A DNA stretch of 64,000 nucleotides from UBA3700 sp963592135 (GTDB lineage: Bacteria; Bacillota; Clostridia; Christensenellales; UBA3700). The stretch lies in assembly GCA_963592135.1 (NCBI GenBank), contig CAVAVP010000021.1, forward strand, positions 48,068-112,067, in the 5' to 3' direction. Positions 27,023-34,786 of the stretch are shown piece by piece (the first letter of the stretch is position 1; the number at the start of each line of letters is the position of its first letter). Under the pieces are notes generated by a model that was not told the DNA's origin, did no database searches, and worked only from the letters and a program-made list of their open reading frames with translations. Made by a program: the position numbers and the translations under genes.

Positions 27023-28318
27023 TTAAAACTCTCTTTCTTTTGGAAACTCAAGCACTACTTTTAATCCTTTAGAACTGTTAGTTTCCGCATACACTCTACC
27101 TTTTAGAGCTATCATAATTGCCTTCACAATAGAAAGGCCAAGACCTGAACCCCCTGTTTCGCTATTTCGAGAATAGTCAGTCCTATAGAATCTTTCAAAA
27201 ATGTTTTGAAGTTCACTCTCTGCAACGCCATTTCCGCTGTCTGCAACAATAATTTCATATTTTAGTTTTGTACTTTTTAAAGTGACTTCGATTTTATCTT
27301 TTCTATCAGTATATTTTACAGCATTATCTAAAAGAATAATTATTGCCTGCTTTATTTTATCTTCATCAGTATAACTTCTAACACCTTTTTGTACATGCGA
27401 TATCATCTCTTTTTCATCAAGTTCACACATCATTTGAAAAGGCTCAATTGCATCTAAAACTATAGATGAAATGTCACATTCTTTCTTTTGCAAAATAAGC
27501 CTATCCGAGTCTGCCTTAGAAAGTGTCAACATATCCTTTACCATTCGACTTAATCGACCCGTTTCATGGGTAATTGCAACCAACTTATCCGACACATCTT
27601 CAATTTGTTTTTCAGGCTCCGACATAATGTTTGAAACTCCGGACTTTATAATAGCAAGTGGCGTATTAAACTCATGTGAAATATCTGAAATAAGTCTACT
27701 ATTTCTATTAATTGCATCTTCATAGTTTGCCGATTGTTTTCCAACCCAAAAATAAGAGAATGTAAACAAAATTGCAAATGCAACAATAAATATACCGATA
27801 GACGTCCACATTACCGCCAAAAAGGCCTTATATTCCTCAGTTACATCCAAAAATACTACATACAAGAAACACCCACCAGAATTACCGGCCATCCAATCGT
27901 CTTCATTATTTTCATTATAGGCTATCCTGTATCTTTCCTTTCCTATAGTGGTTTTATTCCCAAGTTTTACACAATCTACATAACTGCTCGGAAAATCATC
28001 TTTGTTAACACTTTTTGGAATATCATACGAAACCAAGTTGCCTTCTTTATCAAAATAGAAAACCGCACAATCCGAATAGATATCCGTAAGATTAGTTCTC
28101 TTTATTCCTGGAGTGTCTAAAAAGGCACAATTTTTTACAGCGGTTGCAATAACCTCAATTTGTTCTTTTGATTGATCCTCAATTGTGCTATATGATAAAA
28201 AACATGAAATCACAATGACAAATAAAATTAACAAGCCCGGAATTAGTATACTAACTCCAAGCAAATTTTTAGCTCTTTTTTCAGTCTCTGCTTTTGTATA
28301 AATATCCTTAATCTTCAT
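27023..28318 (-). CDS. Sensor histidine kinase
   Basis: 431 residues. Membrane helices at about 20-42 and 166-190 flank an extracellular sensor domain with four cysteines (Cys64, 84, 116, 150) that I do not recognise. The H-box SHEFNTPLA carries the phospho-acceptor His215; the ATPase part has NAVKYT, DSGNGV, and GGSGLGLSIVK. It phosphorylates the response regulator encoded immediately upstream, whose stop it overlaps by 11 bases. The gene ends 285 bases before the start of the giant lipoprotein and no terminator is visible between them, so read-through is possible. The clustering and the shared promoter boxes suggest it controls the surface proteins (inference). The extracellular Cys pairs might sense redox state or be disulfides. 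Confidence 0.92.
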   Translation of the reverse strand: MKIKDIYTKAETEKRAKNLLGVSILIPGLLILFVIVISCFLSYSTIEDQSKEQIEVIATAVKNCAFLDTPGIKRTNLTDIYSDCAVFYFDKEGNLVSYDIPKSVNKDDFPSSYVDCVKLGNKTTIGKERYRIAYNENNEDDWMAGNSGGCFLYVVFLDVTEEYKAFLAVMWTSIGIFIVAFAILFTFSYFWVGKQSANYEDAINRNSRLISDISHEFNTPLAIIKSGVSNIMSEPEKQIEDVSDKLVAITHETGRLSRMVKDMLTLSKADSDRLILQKKECDISSIVLDAIEPFQMMCELDEKEMISHVQKGVRSYTDEDKIKQAIIILLDNAVKYTDRKDKIEVTLKSTKLKYEIIVADSGNGVAESELQNIFERFYRTDYSRNSETGGSGLGLSIVKAIMIALKGRVYAETNSSKGLKVVLEFPKEREF

Positions 28319-28988
28319 CTACGTTCTTATCGTCCCACATATACCCGATATTTTTTATTGTCTTTAGGTAATGTTTTACTCCATGTTGCTCTAAAACTTT
28401 TCTAATATTGCTTACATATACCTCAGTAACTGTAACTATGGTATCCGAGTTATATCCCCACACTCTATTAAACAATTGCTCTTTAGATATAATCATATTT
28501 CTATTTCTTATTAGGTATTCGACTATATCGTACATTTTGCCTGCAAGTTTTACATACTCCCCGTTAATTTTAAGCATTTTACCAACATAATCAAGTTCTA
28601 AGTTATCTTTTACGTATTTTGTAGAGAAGTTATTGTTATATCTTCTCATAACAGCCTCTGCCCTCGCTAAAAGTTCATCATTTTCAAAAGGTTTTGCTAT
28701 ATAATCATCAGCACCAAGTTTTAATCCTTCTATCTTTTTATCTGTACTATCTATAGCCGTTAAAATAATAACAGGAGAAGTATTAGTTTTTCTTAATCTA
28801 GATAAAAACTCAAAACCATTTAATTTAGGAAGCATTAAATCTAAAATTATTAAATCATAACTTCCATGCTCAGCAAGATATAACCCCTCTTCTCCATCAA
28901 GAGCACTATCGCTATCTCCAAGTTTGCTTAAAACATCTCTTATTGATTGATTTAATGTTGCGTTATCCTCAACTACTAGAAACTTCAT
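28308..28988 (-). CDS. OmpR-family response regulator
   Basis: 226 residues from the ATG at 28988, chosen because AAGGAG lies nine to ten bases upstream, inside the longer alternative frame. Receiver domain: acidic pair E7-D8, phospho-acceptor Asp50 in LIILDLMLP, and the conserved KPF. The C-terminal winged helix includes LTAIDSTDKK-linked output domain features ending in VYVSNIRKVLEQHG and TIKNIGYMW. It would bind direct repeats as a dimer after phosphorylation by the kinase encoded next to it. The overlap of 20 bases with the upstream zinc-ribbon gene shows co-translation. The box found upstream of both its own operon and the giant-protein operon is the natural binding candidate (inference). 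Confidence 0.92.
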   Translation of the reverse strand: MKFLVVEDNATLNQSIRDVLSKLGDSDSALDGEEGLYLAEHGSYDLIILDLMLPKLNGFEFLSRLRKTNTSPVIILTAIDSTDKKIEGLKLGADDYIAKPFENDELLARAEAVMRRYNNNFSTKYVKDNLELDYVGKMLKINGEYVKLAGKMYDIVEYLIRNRNMIISKEQLFNRVWGYNSDTIVTVTEVYVSNIRKVLEQHGVKHYLKTIKNIGYMWDDKNVDED

Positions 28989-29715
28989 TTTCGTTCTCCT
29001 TCTCATTTATTTTACTTTCACTGCTTTTATTATTTAGATTAACAAATCCTTTCTCGACTAGCAATTGCTTACTATCTATTAGATAAATATGTTCTCTATC
29101 GGAATCACATACCACATATAGTTTACCCTCAAACTCCTCTATATGGGTAGTAAAATTACACTTTTTACATTTACCTATTGAATTAATTTCGTACAATTTT
29201 TTATTTGTATAAAGCGTAGGTGGATCTCCATATTTTATTTTCTTTATAGCAAGATTTGTTTTCATCATTTTAAATAAAACAATGACATAATTCAATTCTG
29301 ATATAAATAATGCAACATACACAGTACACCTTATAAACAAAACAAAAATCGCAATTAGTTTTATATTCTTGTTAATATCGAAATCACCCAATATTTTCAT
29401 AATAACAACCATAAAAAATGTAACTACGATTTCCGCTATAATTTTAAAAATACTTAATCTTTTGCTTTTATTTGCATCAGCAATCTCACTAATCGCAATA
29501 TTCTCTAAACTCCAATGCTCGACATTTTCAACATCTTTTGACTGTAAAGCTGCTTTTGACATAAGATATTGTTTTTCTCTTTCCCTTTCTTGCGATCTAC
29601 CACTTAATCTTTCAAAAAAGGATAGCTTTTTTTTGCCTTGAAGTTCTGTTCCACAATGTGGACAAAAAACATCGCTATCGCTAACTTCCCTTCCACAATT
29701 GTTACAAATTTTCAT
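28969..29715 (-). CDS. Membrane protein with N-terminal zinc ribbon and C-terminal CxxC domain
   Basis: 248 residues. It opens with a zinc ribbon (CNNCGREVSDSDVFCPHCG, four Cys), followed by an Arg/Glu-rich stretch, two membrane helices at roughly 88-110 and 118-148, and a cytoplasmic C-terminal domain with CKKC and a later CDSD that could bind a second metal. GAGGG lies about 7 bases before the ATG. It overlaps the upstream membrane-protein gene by 14 bases and the response regulator by 20, so all are one unit. Zinc-ribbon membrane proteins are common in Firmicutes without known function; here a role in signal input or surface-protein export is inferred from position only. Confidence 0.75.
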   Translation of the reverse strand: MKICNNCGREVSDSDVFCPHCGTELQGKKKLSFFERLSGRSQEREREKQYLMSKAALQSKDVENVEHWSLENIAISEIADANKSKRLSIFKIIAEIVVTFFMVVIMKILGDFDINKNIKLIAIFVLFIRCTVYVALFISELNYVIVLFKMMKTNLAIKKIKYGDPPTLYTNKKLYEINSIGKCKKCNFTTHIEEFEGKLYVVCDSDREHIYLIDSKQLLVEKGFVNLNNKSSESKINEKENENEVSSS

Positions 29716-30427
29716 TTTTTACCCTCTTATTTTTGTTAATAATCATATTTGCAACACAACCCCCTAAAGCTATAGCAGCAAACAATCCTATTAACCAAAT
29801 CCCCCAGCCAGTCGTTACACTAACACCTATTGCAGACGATTTTATATATACTACAATTATCGATATAAAAATAACCGCAACAACTAGCGCAAATATTCCG
29901 CTACTTATAAGAAGCGATAGAAAATTTTTCTTCCCTTTCTTTCTACTAATTACGCCACAAACTATTATGTCTATGTAACTTAACACCATACAAATCGTAG
30001 TTATATACGCAAAGATACCTAATACATTAATAGCTTGCTTTGTACTTTCAGAAACATAAGCCCCTTCATCAATAATTTTTTCTATTTTTTCCCAAGATTC
30101 ACTAGATGTAGCACTTACTCCTATTTTTTCAAGAGAAAATCTATATCCTGAATTAATTCCTCTTAATGGAGCAATTAAAATGTCTAAAACTGATATTGTA
30201 AAGTTTGAATATTCTCCATTTTCTTGGACCTCTTCCAAATCTAGTTTTACAGAAACACTATATAACGAAGACAATATTAGTAGAAAAAATAAAACCACAA
30301 GTACAAAAACAAGAGCTATGTTAAAAATCGAGTTGAAATCTTTTATTTCACCTTTTTTTTGTGCAACATTTTTGTTATTTGCATTATTTTCTCTATTTAT
30401 ATTTTTCTTTTTACTTCTACTTGACAT
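29702..30427 (-). CDS. Four-helix membrane protein, first gene of the two-component operon
   Basis: 241 residues from the ATG at 30427; the GAGG four bases upstream and the promoter (-10 at 30449-30444) rule out a longer start. A very basic, Asn-rich N-terminus (SSRSKKKNINRE) is followed by a membrane helix at about 38-62, an extracellular loop of ~75 residues, then three more helices in the C-terminal half and a basic tail. I do not recognise a family. Being first in an operon with a zinc-ribbon membrane protein and a kinase-regulator pair, it may modulate the kinase (inference). The 5' leader would be only about 10 bases. Confidence 0.7.
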   Translation of the reverse strand: MSSRSKKKNINRENNANNKNVAQKKGEIKDFNSIFNIALVFVLVVLFFLLILSSLYSVSVKLDLEEVQENGEYSNFTISVLDILIAPLRGINSGYRFSLEKIGVSATSSESWEKIEKIIDEGAYVSESTKQAINVLGIFAYITTICMVLSYIDIIVCGVISRKKGKKNFLSLLISSGIFALVVAVIFISIIVVYIKSSAIGVSVTTGWGIWLIGLFAAIALGGCVANMIINKNKRVKNENL

Positions 30428-30443
30428 ATTTCCTCGTCTTTGA

Positions 30444-30536
30444 ATTATACAATATTTAAAAATTATTAACAATTATATAAAATCAATTACATTTTTGTAA
30501 GATTTTTTTAAAATCATGATGATACACGCTAAGATA
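30444..30536 (-). promoter_or_regulatory. Promoter and upstream boxes of the two-component operon
   Basis: On the minus strand TTGTTA (30472-30467), 17 bases, TATAAT (30449-30444): a near-consensus sigma-A promoter. Upstream lie TTACAAAAAT starting at 30500, exactly 28 bases before the -35, and TATCTTA (30536-30530), five bases, TATCATC (30524-30518), 64 bases before the -35. The same elements at matching distances lie before the giant-protein operon at 26907-27000. Confidence 0.7.
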
Positions 30537-30665
30537 AAAAACAGACCATCGTGTTAATGAGTTTTTAATAATTCTCTTTGGCCTCGTTCTGGTTTTAATG
30601 TTAAGAGACTTTTGCATCTTTAATTTCCACTTGTTGCATTTTTAAAATTATAACGTTGCAAATTG

Positions 30666-30694
30666 TTGCATTACAAAAATATTATATATATAAT
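30666..30694 (+). promoter_or_regulatory. Promoter giving a probably leaderless message
   Basis: TTGCAT (30666-30671), a 17-base spacer and TATAAT (30689-30694). The next ATG begins at 30702, exactly where transcription should start, and no Shine-Dalgarno sequence precedes it. Upstream, GTTGCA occurs three times between about 30633 and 30670. Confidence 0.65.
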
Positions 30695-30701
30695 ATGTGG
30701 T

Positions 30702-32363
30702 ATGGAAAATAATGTTATATTAACACCAAAACAAGTATGGGAAGGATATGATCCTCATAAAGAGCCATTAAGACCCTCTTATTTAAGATTCGAAGAAGTT
30801 AATGGCAATTATGAGATTGAAGGTTATATCGATGGAGAATTACATACAAATGAAATTACTAGAATCTACGTTAAGGGATATATTCCAATTACTTCTGATA
30901 TAAACTCAAACATTATTTTCATAAACTCTTTTTCTGAAGCCAACATTATTTCATTTGGACAAATGCAATACACAAAGCAAGGGTTTGGCGTGTTTTCATT
31001 TGATTACTATGGCAAGAAAAAAGATTCTCTTAAATATACTAGATATCCAAAAGACATAAGTTACGCAAACTATGAAGAATCCGGCGAACATTTAAATCAT
31101 GCAACGCCCACTGCAAAAGACACTTGTGTTTATATTTGGGATAAAGTTTGCATGAGAACAATCAACTTTATAAAGCAACTAAGAGGAGCAGATTCAAAAA
31201 TCTTTTTATGTGGATATCAAAATGGAGCCGACATTGCTTGGCAAGTTGCAGCTATAGACAAAAGAGTTGATGCTGTTGCAACTATATTAAACGCAGGATG
31301 GAGAGAATATAAAGATTATCCAAAATTACTAGGCATAGAACCGCCAGTAGATGACGAAAGAAAACGTTGGTTTACAGGAAGTGCAACTGCAACTTATATA
31401 AATTTTGTTAAATGCCCTGCTCTTTGCGTTATTTCTTCTAATGGCACTTTAACTCCTCTTGATAGGATTGAAGATACACTTTCATTAATCCAAAAAAATA
31501 AGAAAATGGCAACATTGTATATTGCAGTTGGGCTGTCTGATACTATAACTTATACTTCAAGAAAATTATTTTCATCTTGGATTAATGCAATTGCACAAAA
31601 CAAGCAATTAATTTATAATCCCGAAATCAAGTTAACTAAAGCTAAAGACGGAACAGTAAAAGCAACAATAAAAGCAGATAAAATATCCGAACTGGCAGCA
31701 GTTATAGTTCACTACTCTTATGATGAACTTGATCCTACACTTCGTTCATGGTCAAGTGAAAATGTATCTTTATCTAATTTATCCACAACCATTCCTGTTT
31801 ACACTTCAACGAAACTTATTTTTGCATATGTTTCAGTCACATATGCAAACGAAGTAAAATTATCTTCTATTCCAGTTCATATTAATATTGATGACAGTTT
31901 TACAAGAAGTCCTATAAAGAAAAATAGAATAATCTACCAAAAGAATTTTGGAACAAGAGGGTGGATTTTAGAACAAGATAAATCTCTTCTAGAGTTTTTG
32001 GAGGCCAAAATACAAGAAGGTCCTCTTGGAATAAGCGGAATCACCGGGTCTTATGGCAATTTAAGTACATATGCAATCGGTGACTATAAATATAAATCAG
32101 ATAATCAAAACCTATTACAGTTTGTTGCAGCACCTAGAGATAACAGAAAACTTGAAGTAAAAATAATAACAAGCACACAGGGTTTATATGAAACTTATTC
32201 CACAATCGTTCAGTTATCTGGTGGAGTATGGACAAAATGCTCTTTAAAAATTTCTGACTTTAAAACAAAAGACAGAATACCTTTAAGGGACTGGGGTGAT
32301 ATCAAAAAAATAACATTTGTAGATATTAAAAACACCCTAATTAACAATATTATTTGGGTTTAA
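30702..32363 (+). CDS. Alpha/beta-hydrolase-fold protein lacking the nucleophile
   Basis: 553 residues from the ATG at 30702; the longer frame would begin before the -35 element of its own promoter. Residues ~60-310 follow an acetyl-esterase/dienelactone-hydrolase-like alpha/beta fold, with a nucleophile elbow FLCGYQNGADIAW. The elbow normally reads GxSxG; here Gln173 replaces the Ser, and the usual Asp and His positions of the triad are not evident either. The C-terminal ~250 residues look like a beta-sandwich. No signal peptide or membrane helix. It is the first gene of an operon with signal peptidase I. It is probably not a hydrolase; a binding or regulatory role is inference. Confidence 0.65.
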   Translation: MENNVILTPKQVWEGYDPHKEPLRPSYLRFEEVNGNYEIEGYIDGELHTNEITRIYVKGYIPITSDINSNIIFINSFSEANIISFGQMQYTKQGFGVFSFDYYGKKKDSLKYTRYPKDISYANYEESGEHLNHATPTAKDTCVYIWDKVCMRTINFIKQLRGADSKIFLCGYQNGADIAWQVAAIDKRVDAVATILNAGWREYKDYPKLLGIEPPVDDERKRWFTGSATATYINFVKCPALCVISSNGTLTPLDRIEDTLSLIQKNKKMATLYIAVGLSDTITYTSRKLFSSWINAIAQNKQLIYNPEIKLTKAKDGTVKATIKADKISELAAVIVHYSYDELDPTLRSWSSENVSLSNLSTTIPVYTSTKLIFAYVSVTYANEVKLSSIPVHINIDDSFTRSPIKKNRIIYQKNFGTRGWILEQDKSLLEFLEAKIQEGPLGISGITGSYGNLSTYAIGDYKYKSDNQNLLQFVAAPRDNRKLEVKIITSTQGLYETYSTIVQLSGGVWTKCSLKISDFKTKDRIPLRDWGDIKKITFVDIKNTLINNIIWV

Positions 32364-32365
32364 TA

Positions 32366-32926
32366 ATGGATAGTGAAATTTATATTAGAACACCCGAATC
32401 TAAAAACAAGAAAAGAGCAATAGTAGCAATAAATACTATACTTGTAATTGTAATTGTACTTTTATTAATTGTACTTTGCTCTATAAATACTATATGGTCC
32501 CCTTTTACCATAAAAGGGGTTTCTATGCAAGAAACTCTTCATGAAGGAGACAAAATAGTAATAATTGAAAAGTGGTATGAATTAACATTTGGCGACATTA
32601 TCGTATTTGAAAAAGATAATGAAAAAAAGGTAATCAAACGCGTTATTGGAATGCCTAATGATATAATTAGGTTTGATAACTTAACCTATACTTGGTATAG
32701 AAACGATGTTGCACTTAATGAACCTTATGTTACATGTGCATACAATAATAATTACTTAACTTCTCTAACATCTTCGGTTTTTACTGAACTTACAACTACT
32801 GGTTTAATGGTTAAGGAAAATGAGTTATTTGTACTAGGAGACAACCGAGTAAAATCAAACGATAGCCACATTTATGGATGTATATCTCAAGATGCTATAA
32901 TCGGAAAATATTTATTTACTTACTAA
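32366..32926 (+). CDS. lepB: Signal peptidase I
   Basis: 186 residues from the ATG at 32366, three bases after the upstream stop; a longer version would need a TTG inside that gene. One N-terminal membrane helix (about 18-40) is followed by the S26 family boxes: GVSMQETL with nucleophile Ser53, KRVIGMPND with general-base Lys91, and LGDNRVKSNDSHIYG near the C-terminus. It cleaves signal peptides of secreted proteins on the outer face of the membrane and is of the usual Gram-positive length. No clear Shine-Dalgarno; translation is likely coupled to the upstream gene. The many secreted proteins of this window are potential substrates. Confidence 0.93.
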   Translation: MDSEIYIRTPESKNKKRAIVAINTILVIVIVLLLIVLCSINTIWSPFTIKGVSMQETLHEGDKIVIIEKWYELTFGDIIVFEKDNEKKVIKRVIGMPNDIIRFDNLTYTWYRNDVALNEPYVTCAYNNNYLTSLTSSVFTELTTTGLMVKENELFVLGDNRVKSNDSHIYGCISQDAIIGKYLFTY

Positions 32927-32942
32927 TTGGAGGTATTGTTAT

Positions 32943-33119
32943 ATGACAAACAAAGAAAGACAAGCTAAATTAGACAAACAAAAATGGGAATTATCTGAAA
33001 GAACAGGTAAAGACATGTGTGGTACATTTGATCACTGTGTTGTTTGCAAACACGAAAAAGAATACCCTTGTGCTAAAGCATACATTAGAGCTCATAGAGT
33101 TGCACAAGATAAGGAGTAA
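32943..33119 (+). CDS. 58-residue Cys-rich microprotein
   Basis: A small gene with a strong TTGGAGG 8 bases before its ATG. The protein is hydrophilic and Lys/Glu-rich, with four cysteines spaced C-x5-C-x2-C-x7-C in the middle (CGTFDHC, VVC, EKEYPC), a pattern that could hold a zinc ion or an iron-sulfur cluster. It sits between signal peptidase I and the ACT-domain gene; its AAGGAG end doubles as the ribosome site of the next gene (stop TAA three bases before that ATG), so it is clearly part of the operon. I do not recognise the family. Confidence 0.8.
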   Translation: MTNKERQAKLDKQKWELSERTGKDMCGTFDHCVVCKHEKEYPCAKAYIRAHRVAQDKE

Positions 33120-33122
33120 TTT

Positions 33123-33413
33123 ATGAAAGCTATAGTTTCTGTTATTGGTACCGATACAAAAGGTATCATTGCCAAAGTATCAACTGCATTGTATGAAATG
33201 AATATAAATATTGAAAATATTTCACAAACTATTATGCAAAAATATTTCACAATGATTATGGCTGTTGATTTTTCTGATTCAACACTTAATTTCAATGAAA
33301 TACAAACCAACCTTACAAGTCTTGGCATAAAAATTGGTGTTGAAATACATATCCAATTACAATCCATTTTTGATAGTATGCACCAAGTTTCAACATCTTC
33401 AAATAAGATTTAA
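33123..33413 (+). CDS. ACT-domain protein, UPF0237 family
   Basis: 96 residues, a single ACT domain: MKAIVSVIGTDTKGIIAKVSTALYEMNINIENISQT is the typical first strand, glycine turn and helix of amino-acid-binding regulatory domains. The length and the immediately following UPF0210 gene identify it as UPF0237. The pair is widespread in Firmicutes and the ACT protein is thought to sense an amino acid or related ligand for its partner; the actual ligand is unknown. AAGGAG lies 6 bases upstream of the ATG. Fifteen bases separate it from the next gene. Confidence 0.9.
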   Translation: MKAIVSVIGTDTKGIIAKVSTALYEMNINIENISQTIMQKYFTMIMAVDFSDSTLNFNEIQTNLTSLGIKIGVEIHIQLQSIFDSMHQVSTSSNKI

Positions 33414-33428
33414 AAAAGAGGGGTTAAA

Positions 33429-34778
33429 ATGTACTCAAGTAATGAAATTTTAGAAACAATCAATATGGTTTCACATCAACACTTAGATGTAAGAACCATA
33501 ACTTTAGGAATCTCTCTTTTAGATTGCATCTCTGATGATAAAAAGAAAACTTGCGATAAAATCTATGACAAAATAATGAAAAAGGCAAGCAATATTGTAA
33601 AGGTAGGAGAAGATATTTCTAACGAGATAGGTGTTCCTATTGTCAATAAAAGAATATCTGTAACCCCTATCAGTTTAGTGACAGCCGCATCAAAAGGCCA
33701 TCTTGAAGTTATAAAGATATTAGATAAAGCTGCAAACGAAATAGGTATAGATTTCTTGGGCGGCTACTCTGCTTTGGTTCATAAAGGAATGACGCCGTAT
33801 GAAAAAGAGTTTATCTTATCTATTCCAGAAGCACTTGCAACTACTAATAAAATTTGTTCTTCTGTAAATGTTGCAACTACAAAAGCCGGAATTAATATGG
33901 ATGCAATTAAGATTATGGGTAATGTTATTAAAGATTGTGCTTACCTAACAAAAGATCAAGATTCTTTAGGATGTGCAAAACTTGTTGTTTTTGCAAATGC
34001 TGTTGAGGATAATCCATTTATGGCAGGTGCCTTTTTGGGAGTTGGTGAAGATGATACCGTTGTAAACGTTGGAGTATCAGGCCCAGGCGTTGTAAAAAGC
34101 GCACTTGAAAACATTGACGGCGATTTAACTGAAGTTGCTGAATGTATAAAACAAACCGCATTTAAAATAACAAGAGTTGGTCAACTTGTATCAAAAGAAG
34201 CTGCAAAACGATTAAATGCTTCTACAGGTATTGTTGATTTATCTTTAGCTCCTACTCCTGTTATAGGTGATAGTGTTGCTCATATTCTTGAAGAAATTGG
34301 CCTTGAAAGGATTGGCGGATTCGGAACTACAGCAACACTTGCTATGCTTAATGATGCAGTAAAAAAAGGTGGACTTATGGCATGCTCTGCTGTTGGAGGT
34401 CTATCTGGAGCTTTCATCCCTGTTTCTGAGGACATAGGAATGATTAATGGTGTTAAATCAGGCAATTTAAGTTTAGAAAAATTAGAAGCAATGACTGCAG
34501 TTTGTTCTGTAGGCTTAGATATGTTTGCGGTACCTGGTGATACATCTAGCGAAGTTTTATCCGCAATCATCGCAGATGAAATCTCAATTGGGGTTGTAAA
34601 TCAAAAAACAACAGCTGTCAGAGTAATTCCTGTATATGGCAAGAAAGCTGGCGAATATGCTGAATTTGGAGGGCTACTAGGACGTGCACCAATTATGAAT
34701 ATTAACACTTCAAGCCCAGCAAAATTTATTAATCGTGGAGGCAGAATTCCTGCTCCATTACATAGCTTTAAAAACTAG
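33429..34778 (+). CDS. UPF0210 (DUF711) family protein
   Basis: 449 residues, the full family length. Begins MYSSNEILETINMVSHQHLDVRTITLGISLLDC and contains the conserved blocks NKRISVTPISLV, GGYSALVHKGMT, MAGAFLGVGE, GVSGPGVV and LDMFAVPGDT. Structures of this family have a fold related to pyruvate-formate-lyase-like barrels, but the reaction is unknown. It always travels with the UPF0237 ACT protein, as here. GAGGGG precedes the ATG by about 7 bases. Cytoplasmic. Eight bases before rlmB, so co-transcribed with it. Confidence 0.92.
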   Translation: MYSSNEILETINMVSHQHLDVRTITLGISLLDCISDDKKKTCDKIYDKIMKKASNIVKVGEDISNEIGVPIVNKRISVTPISLVTAASKGHLEVIKILDKAANEIGIDFLGGYSALVHKGMTPYEKEFILSIPEALATTNKICSSVNVATTKAGINMDAIKIMGNVIKDCAYLTKDQDSLGCAKLVVFANAVEDNPFMAGAFLGVGEDDTVVNVGVSGPGVVKSALENIDGDLTEVAECIKQTAFKITRVGQLVSKEAAKRLNASTGIVDLSLAPTPVIGDSVAHILEEIGLERIGGFGTTATLAMLNDAVKKGGLMACSAVGGLSGAFIPVSEDIGMINGVKSGNLSLEKLEAMTAVCSVGLDMFAVPGDTSSEVLSAIIADEISIGVVNQKTTAVRVIPVYGKKAGEYAEFGGLLGRAPIMNINTSSPAKFINRGGRIPAPLHSFKN

Positions 34779-34786
34779 GAGATCTT

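Noticed and set aside
33092..33367. Minus-strand 91-codon frame across the ACT gene
   Set aside because: Opposes the clearly recognisable ACT domain; no ribosome site.
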